NCBI GenBank assembly: GCA_024743355.1
Contig: JANSWS010000021.1
Coordinates: 1-40,160 of the forward strand
Direction of reading: 5' to 3'
Source of the DNA: a bacterium
GTDB lineage: Bacteria; Planctomycetota; Planctomycetia; Pirellulales; Pirellulaceae
DNA length: 40,160 bases
In this document: in pieces, positions 18,819 to 25,955 of the stretch
Numbering within the stretch: position 1 is the stretch's first letter
Layout of the letters: every line of letters begins with the position of its first letter
Program-made: the position numbers and the translations under genes
Notes under the pieces: model-generated
What the model saw: only the letters and a program-made list of their open reading frames with translations
Databases searched by the model: none
What the model was told of the DNA's origin: nothing

Positions 18819-20897
18819 TTAGTTGGCGGTCAGAAGAATGTAGATGGAATTATTACGTTGCGGGAAGACAAGCCGATTCGCGTACACCTCGCGGTCCGGG
18901 TCCATGTATTCGCAGCCATCCACCAAGGTCGTTTGAATCTCGTCCCATTTGCTGGTGATTTCCGAGGCCATCTTTTTCAGTGCCGAAGTATCGCGTGATG
19001 AGGTAAACATCACGTGGCCGCTACCATCCACCAGATAAACCTGTTGTGGCGTATCCATCAACTCCAGTTCAGGCCGAACCAGATTGCCTACCTCAGCCTC
19101 AGCCACCACCAATCCGAAAGGCTCTTCCGATCGCGCGTCAAAGACAGGCACCCCGCAAGTCACGCGGACTGCCCCCGAGGCCGTGCATTCGAAATCCATC
19201 ACACCGTCGCCCGGATATTGCTCGAAGACTGCCCGCTGAAAGTTGTTGGCCACGCCGCTCCGCAGACGACTTTGCGGCACGCTTCGAATGTGGGAAAAGT
19301 CATGCAGACTCCGCTCAACCCGCACGATTTCCTGAACGCGATCGTCGGCCAGACGACTGAAGCTATATCCCGACACATTGGGCTTAGAACGGGCAAGGGC
19401 AATCAAGATCTGCGAAAGTCGCTCACGCCAGATGGCGTACTCATCCGAATCGCCGTCGAAACTGTCGACCAGTTCCTGGATCGGCGGCAATTCGACCATG
19501 AACTGAGTACTCGTTCCTAACTGTCGAAGCTGGACGCACAATCGCGACTTCAGATCGCGTCCCGCCAAACGCATGGCATCGTAGCGCGTTTCCTTTTCGT
19601 GCTTGCCTGCAATCCAACGCTCGACTTCGGCAGCCAGATCCGTGGCGGTTGCATGACGGGCGAACCTTTCGCGAGCCATCGCCCGCTGGCAGATGGCGGC
19701 CAGATCATGCGGAATATCAGAATTCACCGCGCGGGGATCGGGAGCTTCGCGACCGGCTATGCAGTTCAAAAACTCCTCCACCCGCAGACTGCCATCCACC
19801 GAACGGTGACTGTTCTCGTGGGGCGCGTTGCCAGTCAAGATGGCGAATAAGATGGCGCCCAGTCCATAAACATCGGTTCGAGCGTCCAACTTGTCCAAAT
19901 CGCCGGCCGCCTGCTCGGGAGACATGTACAGCGGCGTACCCACCACATCTCCGTCGATGGTCTGGCTTAAATGGGCGTTGCTTGCGTCACCGGCCAGCGA
20001 CAAACGCAGGGCTAGCTCCCCATCACTATCCAACTTGGCCAGCCCCCAGTCCAGGACAATCACTTGCCCAAAATTGTCCAACACCACATTCTCAGGCTTC
20101 AAATCGCGATGAATCACGCCCCGCGAATGCGCAAAGGCAATGGCCTGGCAAACTTTCAAAAATACGTTCAGCAATCGATGCAGATCGATCGGCTCATCCA
20201 CATGCGCCTTGACCTTCGCGTGAAATTCACGAATGGCCTCAGCCAGAGTCTGCTTGCCCACAAAACGCATGGCGTAAAAGGGCATCTTCGTCTCGGGATT
20301 AACTCCACTCATGTACAACGGAACAACATTCGGATGCTCCAAGTGACCGGTTATTTCGGCCTCCCGCTGAAATCGCCTCCATAATCTCGGTGAAGCGGCC
20401 GCTTTGGGCGACATCTCCTTGATGGCCACGTTGCGCCGCAGCCTTTCATCTCGAGCCAACCAAACCGTACCCAACCCACCTTCACCAATCTTGCTGAGCA
20501 GCGTGAAGCGGCTGACCGCCTGTCGAATATCGGCGGACTCGGTGGCATCCTGAGAGAGATACGAAGTCGGCGTCTCAGCCACTTTGCTGGCCGTGTCATG
20601 CCAGCCGTTGCCAGCCGACCAGGAATCGCGTTGGGCGCTGCGAATCGCCCTCTTGAGCCGCTCCTTGGATAACTCGCTGAGGCCATCGGAATCTCGGCTC
20701 ACATCTTCCTTGCCCTGAGCGGCAGACCGCTCAATCCAAGCTGTCAGCGATTCAAAGGCCTGGACCGCCTCGGTTTGTTGTGCGTCCATCTGTGATTTGT
20801 AGCTTTCGAGCTCGCGCAACTCCTCACGCGAAAGCTCACCACTCATCGATCGTGAAATCAGCTCCGAGGCCGTTAAATCGCTGTCAATCTTTGTCAT
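18819..20897 (-). CDS. Ser/Thr protein kinase with a C-terminal Cache-like domain
   Basis: The 692-residue protein has an N-terminal helical region (1-125), a Hanks-type kinase (about 131-430) and a C-terminal sensor-like domain (about 445-692). Kinase marks are the glycine loop GEGGLG (138-143), Lys160, Glu179, the HRDLKPEN loop with Asp265, and DWG (283-285) in place of DFG, a variant I recall as common in planctomycetes. The C-terminal part, with GYSFSRLADDRVQEIVRVER and later VYLVDGSGHVMFTS, looks like a double Cache sensor. There is no membrane segment between the two, so the sensor would be cytoplasmic. The start codon overlaps the sigma factor stop by 4 bp (ATGA), implying translational coupling. 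Confidence 0.92.
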   Translation of the reverse strand: MTKIDSDLTASELISRSMSGELSREELRELESYKSQMDAQQTEAVQAFESLTAWIERSAAQGKEDVSRDSDGLSELSKERLKRAIRSAQRDSWSAGNGWHDTASKVAETPTSYLSQDATESADIRQAVSRFTLLSKIGEGGLGTVWLARDERLRRNVAIKEMSPKAAASPRLWRRFQREAEITGHLEHPNVVPLYMSGVNPETKMPFYAMRFVGKQTLAEAIREFHAKVKAHVDEPIDLHRLLNVFLKVCQAIAFAHSRGVIHRDLKPENVVLDNFGQVIVLDWGLAKLDSDGELALRLSLAGDASNAHLSQTIDGDVVGTPLYMSPEQAAGDLDKLDARTDVYGLGAILFAILTGNAPHENSHRSVDGSLRVEEFLNCIAGREAPDPRAVNSDIPHDLAAICQRAMARERFARHATATDLAAEVERWIAGKHEKETRYDAMRLAGRDLKSRLCVQLRQLGTSTQFMVELPPIQELVDSFDGDSDEYAIWRERLSQILIALARSKPNVSGYSFSRLADDRVQEIVRVERSLHDFSHIRSVPQSRLRSGVANNFQRAVFEQYPGDGVMDFECTASGAVRVTCGVPVFDARSEEPFGLVVAEAEVGNLVRPELELMDTPQQVYLVDGSGHVMFTSSRDTSALKKMASEITSKWDEIQTTLVDGCEYMDPDREVYANRLVFPQRNNSIYILLTAN

Positions 20898-20914
20898 GAT
20901 CCATCTTTGTCATG
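20887..20914. repeat. 12 bp direct repeat at the sigma-kinase junction
   Basis: ATCTTTGTCATG occurs at 20887-20898 and 20903-20914, a 16 bp offset. The first copy holds the kinase start codon on the minus strand; the second is inside the last codons of the sigma factor gene. It looks like a small tandem duplication that changed the tail of the sigma factor. Confidence 0.75.
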
Positions 20915-21526
20915 GAAAAAACTCATCTTGTCACTCGCCGGCCACTTCAAACTGACGCACCTCGCCAAGCTCAGACGGGCTCGATGTAGACGTACCCATA
21001 AGTTAGACGAAGAAATCTGCAATTCCTTACAAATTTCTTCGCTGGTCCATTCTTCCATGACGCTCAAAACGAATACATCCGCCTGGCCGGCGGGCAGCTG
21101 CTCCAGACACTTCTGCACCACCGACCACAACTCGCTTGTATTCAATCGGTCGTCGGGACCAACTTGCGGCAGAGTATTGGGCTTCCACCGCCCCTTCTCG
21201 TCGAAAAAGAACACGGTGGGATCCGTTTCTCCTCCCCAAGACTGCTCCAACTTGGCCCGTTTCCGCAGCAAATCGATCAGCTTGCGACGCAAAATGGCGT
21301 GTAGCCAAGCTTTCTGCGAACCGCGGCCCGAATACTCTTCCTGATGCACAATTCCCGCCAAAAAAGTCTCCTGAACGACTTCCTCAGCTGCCTGCGAATC
21401 GCGAAGCCTGGACCGCGCGTACCGATAAAACTCGTCTCCATACGCGTCCACCCACTCCTCAGGATCCAATTGCGCTTGAAAAACCTTGGTCTCGGGAATT
21501 TCGAAGTCAGATTCTTTGCTTGCCAT
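20894..21526 (-). CDS. ECF-type RNA polymerase sigma factor (kinase-associated)
   Basis: The 210-residue protein has region 2 (about 27-95: EFYRYARSRLRDSQAAEEVVQETFL, with AWLHAILRRKLIDLLRK) and region 4 (about 135-195: LEQLPAGQADVFVLSVMEEW then a helix-turn-helix SEEICKELQISSSNLWVRLHRAR), joined by a linker of about 40 residues. No anti-sigma gene is nearby. Instead the kinase gene overlaps its stop by 4 bp, the arrangement of the planctomycete ECF groups paired with Ser/Thr kinases, where the kinase is thought to control the sigma factor (known for the group, inferred here). The upstream region is gene-free for over 1.5 kb. Confidence 0.93.
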   Translation of the reverse strand: MASKESDFEIPETKVFQAQLDPEEWVDAYGDEFYRYARSRLRDSQAAEEVVQETFLAGIVHQEEYSGRGSQKAWLHAILRRKLIDLLRKRAKLEQSWGGETDPTVFFFDEKGRWKPNTLPQVGPDDRLNTSELWSVVQKCLEQLPAGQADVFVLSVMEEWTSEEICKELQISSSNLWVRLHRARLSLARCVSLKWPASDKMSFFHDKDGS

Positions 21527-21847
21527 GCCGCAACTTGCAGAAGATGTCTACGAAGCCCACCACGCCCGATTGCCCGCTACCCGAACCACCCCAAATTCAG
21601 TCGCGTCCCAATTCCTTGAAGCCTTCGGCGCCGCACAGCACCTGAATGCCACACGCAGCCCTGAATGCCACAGCAGCCGCCAAACGCTATACAGCAGCCT
21701 AGTCCCGAGTAGCCGAGGTCTAGGACACCGCAAACGACGCGGCGGACAAGCAGCATTCCGGCAGGGGCCTATGCCAGCCGCCCACAGGGATCCGCTGAAG
21801 TATACCGATAAGCAGTGCGAAGAACCATGAACGCAGACACGGATCCT
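21527..21847. other. upstream region of the sigma factor gene, no gene seen
   Basis: These 321 bp precede the sigma-kinase cluster on the minus strand and should hold its promoter. A CCTGAATGCCACA/CCCTGAATGCCACA direct repeat is visible near 21641-21675. A TATACT hexamer near 21801-21806 on the minus strand is a possible -10 box, without a convincing -35 partner. No reading frame looks like protein. Confidence 0.5.
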
Positions 21848-22411
21848 GTCGCTTACCCGGGGCTGGTATGTCGCGCTACCTACGGGGCGAAATCCTGCGG
21901 GCTCACCCAGCAAACGACCAAACCTTGTCGGGGGCATACCCATGATGCATTTTACGCCATCATGCATTTACCTCAGGGATCCGTTACAGGGAGGGATCCG
22001 TTACGGGGCAGACCACTTCGGCAACTTGCCGCGGGGCAGACCACTTCGGCGGCCTACCAATGCAGCGTTCGAGAGCGGCCTGAAAGGCCAGGAACATACC
22101 AGCCCAGGGCAGAGCGTCGCGGCGGAGCCGCATAGCGCCGCCCTGGGATCGCGGCCAAATCAAACACCGAAAAGCCCTGAAAGGCAACGCTGTGCAGCAT
22201 TTTTGCATGGATTTACAAGCACGAAGCGCTAGCGAGTGTGTACTCGATGGCGACTGAAACTCACTTGCTGGCGCGTCGTGCTTGTATTTTCGGGGGAACC
22301 GTTTGACACAAAATGCTGCACAGCGTTGCCTGAAAGGGCGTCACAAATCGATGGGAGTCAGGGTACGCGTCCTAGCGGCAAGCCGTACAGGGATGTTGCG
22401 GACTCAAGAAC
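21848..22411. repeat. long structured repeat, copy A (interrupted)
   Basis: This block matches 22497-22884 along its whole length, once the inserted element at 22185-22328 is removed (about 411 versus 388 bp). Internal features include a tandem GGGGCAGACCACTTCGGC, CATCATGCAT repeats, CCTGAAAGG motifs, and a nested hairpin at 22103-22147 with outer arms CCCAGGGC/GCCCTGGG and inner arms GCGGC/GCCGC. No reading frame is shared in a way that suggests protein coding. Confidence 0.9.
22185..22328. mobile_element. 144 bp MITE-like element with 19 bp inverted ends and a 9 bp target duplication
   Basis: The ends CAACGCTGTGCAGCATTTT (22185-22203) and its exact reverse complement (22310-22328) are perfect 19 bp inverted repeats. 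The flanks carry CCTGAAAGG on both sides (22176-22184 and 22329-22337), while copy B of the surrounding repeat has this sequence once, as an empty site. Inside, TACAAGCACGA (from 22214) begins a 25 bp arm matched in inverted form at 22262-22286 (22 of 25). It encodes no protein, so it would have been moved by a transposase elsewhere. Confidence 0.85.
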
Positions 22412-22496
22412 AACTCACGTTCGGACCATCACCAACCTTCGTCCGCGGGGTGCGGACCCTCTAACCCCGGGCGACGCTCCCTTCGGCAAAACCGAA
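22412..22496. other. spacer between repeat copies A and B
   Basis: The 85 bp spacer contains GTCCGC/GCGGAC arms (CGTCCGCGGGGTGCGGACC, 22440-22458) and CTTCGGCAAAACCGAAG (22481-22497), both able to form hairpins. No coding sequence is seen. Confidence 0.6.
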
Positions 22497-22884
22497 GTCG
22501 CTTGCCCGGGGCTGGTATGTAGCGCCACCTACGGGGCGAAATCCTGCGGGCTCACCCATCAAACGACCAAACCTTGTCGGGGGCATACCCCATCATGCAT
22601 TACCCCATCATGCATGTACTCCAGGGATCCGTTACGGGGCAGACCACTTCGGCAACTTGCTGCGGGGCAGACCACTTCGGCGGCCTACCAATGCAGCGTT
22701 CGAGAGCGGCCTGAAAGGCCTGGAACATACCAGCCCAGGGCAGAGCGTCGCGGCGAAGCCGCAGAGCGCCGCCCTGGGATCGTAGCCAATCACACCGAAA
22801 AGCCCTGAAAGGGCGGCACAAACAGATGGGAGTCACGGTACGCGTCCTACGGCCAGCCGTACAGGGTGTTGCAGACGTAAGAAC
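22497..22884. repeat. long structured repeat, copy B (uninterrupted)
   Basis: This is the intact partner of 21848-22411. It keeps the same order of motifs: CCGGGGCTGGTATG, tandem GGGGCAGACCACTTCGGC, the nested hairpin at 22734-22778 (CCCAGGGC/GCCCTGGG around GCGGC-GAA-GCCGC) and the tail GTACGCGTCC...GCCGTAC. At CCCTGAAAGGGCGG (22803-22816) it shows the insertion site of the MITE without the element. Confidence 0.9.
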
Positions 22885-23146
22885 GTTGGGCCATGCCTTT
22901 GGGATGTTGGACCAGTCGCAGTTGGTCCTGTGCAGAGGCAGGCTTCCTGTTAAGATTTCCCCCTAATTGACGGTTTTCCAAGCAGCGGAAGGGAATTAGG
23001 TTCCAGTATTGCTCGGCCAATCCGCAGCCCCCCATAGCCCCCGGCTTTCAACATCATGCGAGCCGCTTGGGAGGGATAAGTAAGCTGGAGAGTTGTTATT
23101 CATCCGTTTCAATCGTTCCATTTTGCCAGCCAACAAGCGGTGTCCG
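22885..23146. other. upstream region of mqnA
   Basis: This 262 bp stretch joins the repeat block to mqnA. It contains GGGAGGG at 23070-23076 and GGAG at 23087-23090, purine runs that might serve an upstream TTG start at 23093 in the mqnA frame. I see no convincing promoter and no other gene. Confidence 0.4.
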
Positions 23147-23941
23147 ATGCCACTCCGAATGGGTGCTGTTTCCTACCTCAACACCAAGCCATTAATTCAC
23201 GGCTTGCAGGAGCGATTTCCCGAGGCGGAATTGGTGCTGGACCTTCCCAGTCGCCTGGCCGACCAGCTGCGAGAGAATAAGTTGGATGTGGCTTTGATTC
23301 CCTCCGTTGAATTTCTTAGAAGCCAAGATTGGAGCATTGTTTCCGACGCCTGCATCGCCTGCCACGGCCAGGTGCGGAGCGTCAGAATCCTTTTTCGCCG
23401 ACCGCCAGCGGCTGTTCGCAGTTTGGCGCTAGACGAGGGTTCACGAACCAGTGTGGTGCTGGCGCGGGTGTTGCTTGCACGACGATTCGGTATTCGGCCT
23501 GAAGTGCATAACTTGGGAATCAATCAAGATTTTATGGCCGAAACAGCCGACGCCGTGGTGATTATTGGCGATCGAGCGATGCAAGTCGACGAATCTCAGT
23601 TCCACAGTGTTTGGGATCTGGGCGAAGTCTGGAATCGAGAAACGGGACTGCCCTTCGTGTTCGCCATGTGGGTCACCAATAACTCGGCCTTGGCACCCGA
23701 CGTTGCAACCCGACTGCAGGAATGTCGCGACGACGGCCTGACAAACTTGGATCAGCTGGTGGCCACCTACGCCAGTCACCATGACTTGACGGCATCCGAC
23801 TGCAAAAAATACTTTAGTGAACAGCTTTACTTCCATTTAGGAGAATCTGAGCTGCTTGCCTTGGATCGTTTTCGCGGTGAAGCAATCGAGCTTGGCCTCA
23901 TCCCTAGCAGCAGCTCTCAACTCTCTCTGCAACCATTATGA
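23147..23941 (+). CDS. mqnA: chorismate dehydratase of the futalosine menaquinone pathway
   Basis: MqnA removes water from chorismate to give 3-enolpyruvyl-benzoate, the first step of the futalosine route to menaquinone. The 264-residue product from the ATG at 23147 begins MPLRMGAVSYLNTKPL, the standard family start; a TTG at 23093 would add 18 residues that do not fit. Other family stretches are LDVALIPSVEFL, LDEGSRTSVVLARVLL and DAVVIIGDRAM, in a periplasmic-binding-protein-like fold. The ribosome site is weak. Its stop overlaps the start of mqnC by 4 bp (ATGA), so the two are one operon. Confidence 0.93.
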   Translation: MPLRMGAVSYLNTKPLIHGLQERFPEAELVLDLPSRLADQLRENKLDVALIPSVEFLRSQDWSIVSDACIACHGQVRSVRILFRRPPAAVRSLALDEGSRTSVVLARVLLARRFGIRPEVHNLGINQDFMAETADAVVIIGDRAMQVDESQFHSVWDLGEVWNRETGLPFVFAMWVTNNSALAPDVATRLQECRDDGLTNLDQLVATYASHHDLTASDCKKYFSEQLYFHLGESELLALDRFRGEAIELGLIPSSSSQLSLQPL

Positions 23942-25074
23942 TCAAACGCATTCTTGACCGAGCAACCAACGGAGAGCGACTTTCCCCGGACGAGGGCCTT
24001 GAGCTTCTTAAGAGCCGGGACTTGACCGCCATCGGCAATGCAGCCGATCACGTCAGCCGCCGCCTGCATCCAGAAAACTTCCGTACTTACAACATCGATC
24101 GGAATATCAATTACACCAACATTTGCACGGCGGTCTGCGACTTCTGCGCCTTTTACCGCTCGCCTAAAAGCGAAGAAGGCTACGTGCTTCCTCGGGCTGA
24201 ACTGCTGAAAAAGATTGAAGAGACGGTAGCCCTAGGGGGAAATCAAATCCTGATGCAAGGAGGCTTGCACCCGCATTTCAAATTGGAATGGTACGAAGAA
24301 CTTTTGACAGACATCAAGCAGCATTTTCCTGATGTCAACGTTCACGGATTCAGTCCGCCTGAAATCTACCATTTCACCAAAGTCAACAAACTTCCGCTGC
24401 GCACCGTTTTGGAGAGGTTAAAAGCTGCGGGATTGGGCAGCCTGCCGGGTGGGGGGGCCGAGATTCTAGTGGACCGCGTGCGGAAAGAGATTACCCGAGG
24501 CAAAGTGCTCAGCGACGATTGGCTGAATGTGATGCGGGTTTGGCACGAGCTGGGGGGAATTAGCTCGGCCACGATGATGTTCGGTCATGTCGAAACGCTG
24601 CAAGAACGCATCGAGCACTTGGAACGCATCCGACAACTACAAGATGAAACCGGTGGATTCTCAGCGTTTATTTGCTGGACATTTCAACCGGACCATACCG
24701 ACATGTCGCACATTCCGCCCTCGGGAGCTTTCGAATATCTGCTCACGCAGGCGGTTTCGCGACTGTATCTGGACAACATCAAAAATATTCAAAGTAGCTG
24801 GGTCACCCAGGGCTTGAAGATCGGACAACTCTCCTTGCTCTACGGTGCCAACGATATGGGCAGCCTGATGCTCGAGGAAAATGTGGTGGCCGAGGCTGGA
24901 ACAGTGCACTACCTGACGCTCGATCAAATTCGCGAAGCCATCCAGGAACTGGGCTTTGAGCCGCGACAACGAGACGTGTTTTACCAGCTGGTTGACCCCA
25001 AGTTGGAGAGCTTCGCCATACAAGCCAATCGCCAAAGAGATGCCCAACCGGCCCTGCCTGTGGTAGCCGTGTGA
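23938..25074 (+). CDS. mqnC: cyclic dehypoxanthine futalosine synthase (radical SAM)
   Basis: MqnC cyclises dehypoxanthine futalosine in the futalosine menaquinone pathway, using a [4Fe-4S] cluster and S-adenosylmethionine. The 378-residue protein has the radical SAM motif Cys63-x3-Cys67-x2-Cys70 (CTAVCDFC), followed by AFYR, the family pattern. GGNQILMQGGLHP, SLPGGGAEIL and the C-terminal SLMLEENVV stretch are also typical. The CAFYR sequence favours MqnC over the related MqnE. Translation is coupled to mqnA by a 4 bp overlap. The other genes of the pathway (mqnB, mqnD, mqnE) are not in the window. Confidence 0.94.
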   Translation: MIKRILDRATNGERLSPDEGLELLKSRDLTAIGNAADHVSRRLHPENFRTYNIDRNINYTNICTAVCDFCAFYRSPKSEEGYVLPRAELLKKIEETVALGGNQILMQGGLHPHFKLEWYEELLTDIKQHFPDVNVHGFSPPEIYHFTKVNKLPLRTVLERLKAAGLGSLPGGGAEILVDRVRKEITRGKVLSDDWLNVMRVWHELGGISSATMMFGHVETLQERIEHLERIRQLQDETGGFSAFICWTFQPDHTDMSHIPPSGAFEYLLTQAVSRLYLDNIKNIQSSWVTQGLKIGQLSLLYGANDMGSLMLEENVVAEAGTVHYLTLDQIREAIQELGFEPRQRDVFYQLVDPKLESFAIQANRQRDAQPALPVVAV

Positions 25075-25249
25075 TGGGTGTTTGCATCCTGAGGTCGATG
25101 TCGAAATAATTGGGGTGAGTGCACGCGGCACGGGCGACGCTGTAATTCTCGGGTGCAACGCGTGTCAACGCGATACGATTCTGCGAGCCGCCTCGAAGGG
25201 CGCCTGCTCACTATCCCAGCAATGGTTTCCCAACGATCGGTAACCCGAC

Positions 25250-25732
25250 ATGGCCATCAGCAACAACCCGTACGGTATTCATTCTGAAAGCCATTGGGAC
25301 CCGAAGACCAGAATCGATCTGGATGGGCGTTCCGCTTCCGATAGCCGCGTACCAGATTCTATCATGCACTTGCTGGAGCAAACCCGAGGCTGGGTGCTTT
25401 TTTTCTCGCTCCTGGGGTTTTTGCTGACGGCTCTCTTCGCGTTTGTTTCGGCCTTTATGATCTTTGGCGGATTTCTGTCTACCACCTCGGGAACCGGCTT
25501 CTTCTTCAGTTCCGCAGCCTACGTACTGGCGGCGATTGTCTTCGCCATACCATCGCATTTCCTGTGGCAACTTAGCTACTGGATCGAGAGGGCATCGCTA
25601 CAACCCACCTGGCGAGAATTGGAGGAAGTAGTTCGCGCTCAAAGACTGTTCTGGCAAGTAAGCGGCATCTTGGCAGCTTTTCTAATTGCGCTGATATTAT
25701 GCTTGGCGGCGTGTGCGGCCTTCGTACTTTGA
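25250..25732 (+). CDS. small membrane protein, DUF5362-like
   Basis: The 160-residue product has a polar N-terminus (1-45) and three membrane segments (about 48-75, 83-107 and 138-158). LEEVVRAQRLFWQVSGIL between the last two, and LLEQTRGWVLFFSLLGFLL at the start of the first, match what I recall of the DUF5362 family, whose function is unknown. The ATG at 25250 gives MAISNNPYGIHS. It follows mqnC by 175 bp on the same strand but need not share its function. Confidence 0.7.
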   Translation: MAISNNPYGIHSESHWDPKTRIDLDGRSASDSRVPDSIMHLLEQTRGWVLFFSLLGFLLTALFAFVSAFMIFGGFLSTTSGTGFFFSSAAYVLAAIVFAIPSHFLWQLSYWIERASLQPTWRELEEVVRAQRLFWQVSGILAAFLIALILCLAACAAFVL

Positions 25733-25775
25733 TTTCCCACACGCCGCGAAGAAATAGACGCTGTTGGATAGTCGC

Positions 25776-25793
25776 CTTTCGCTCCCGCGAAAG
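25776..25793. repeat. REP-like hairpin upstream of the decarboxylase gene
   Basis: CTTTCGC-TCCC-GCGAAAG is a perfect 7 bp stem with a four-base loop, with further partial pairing outside it. Such hairpins recur between genes in planctomycete genomes as I recall. It lies 163 bp before the decarboxylase start codon, between two same-strand genes. Confidence 0.55.
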
Positions 25794-25955
25794 TAGCGTT
25801 TTCCGTAGCTTCGGTGGCGACAGTTATTGATCGAACAGGGCTTCAGCATGCTCAGGAATGCTTGGTTCGAGTCATTGACATCGGCGTTCCAGTCCATAGC
25901 GTCCAGACGACGCCCACAGCACATCAAACCATTTTTTTATTCATTGGAGTCCACC

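Noticed and set aside
22236-22808. 190-codon frame running through the repeat block
   Set aside because: It crosses the MITE, the spacer and part of copy B; a real protein would not follow those boundaries, and the translation has no domain.
21848-22884. CRISPR array
   Set aside because: The repeats are two long copies, not many short identical repeats with unique spacers, and no cas gene is near.
25827-25955. Longer start for the decarboxylase
   Set aside because: The additional 43 residues look random and lack a ribosome site; the ATG at 25956 has GGAG at 7 bp and gives the family N-terminus.
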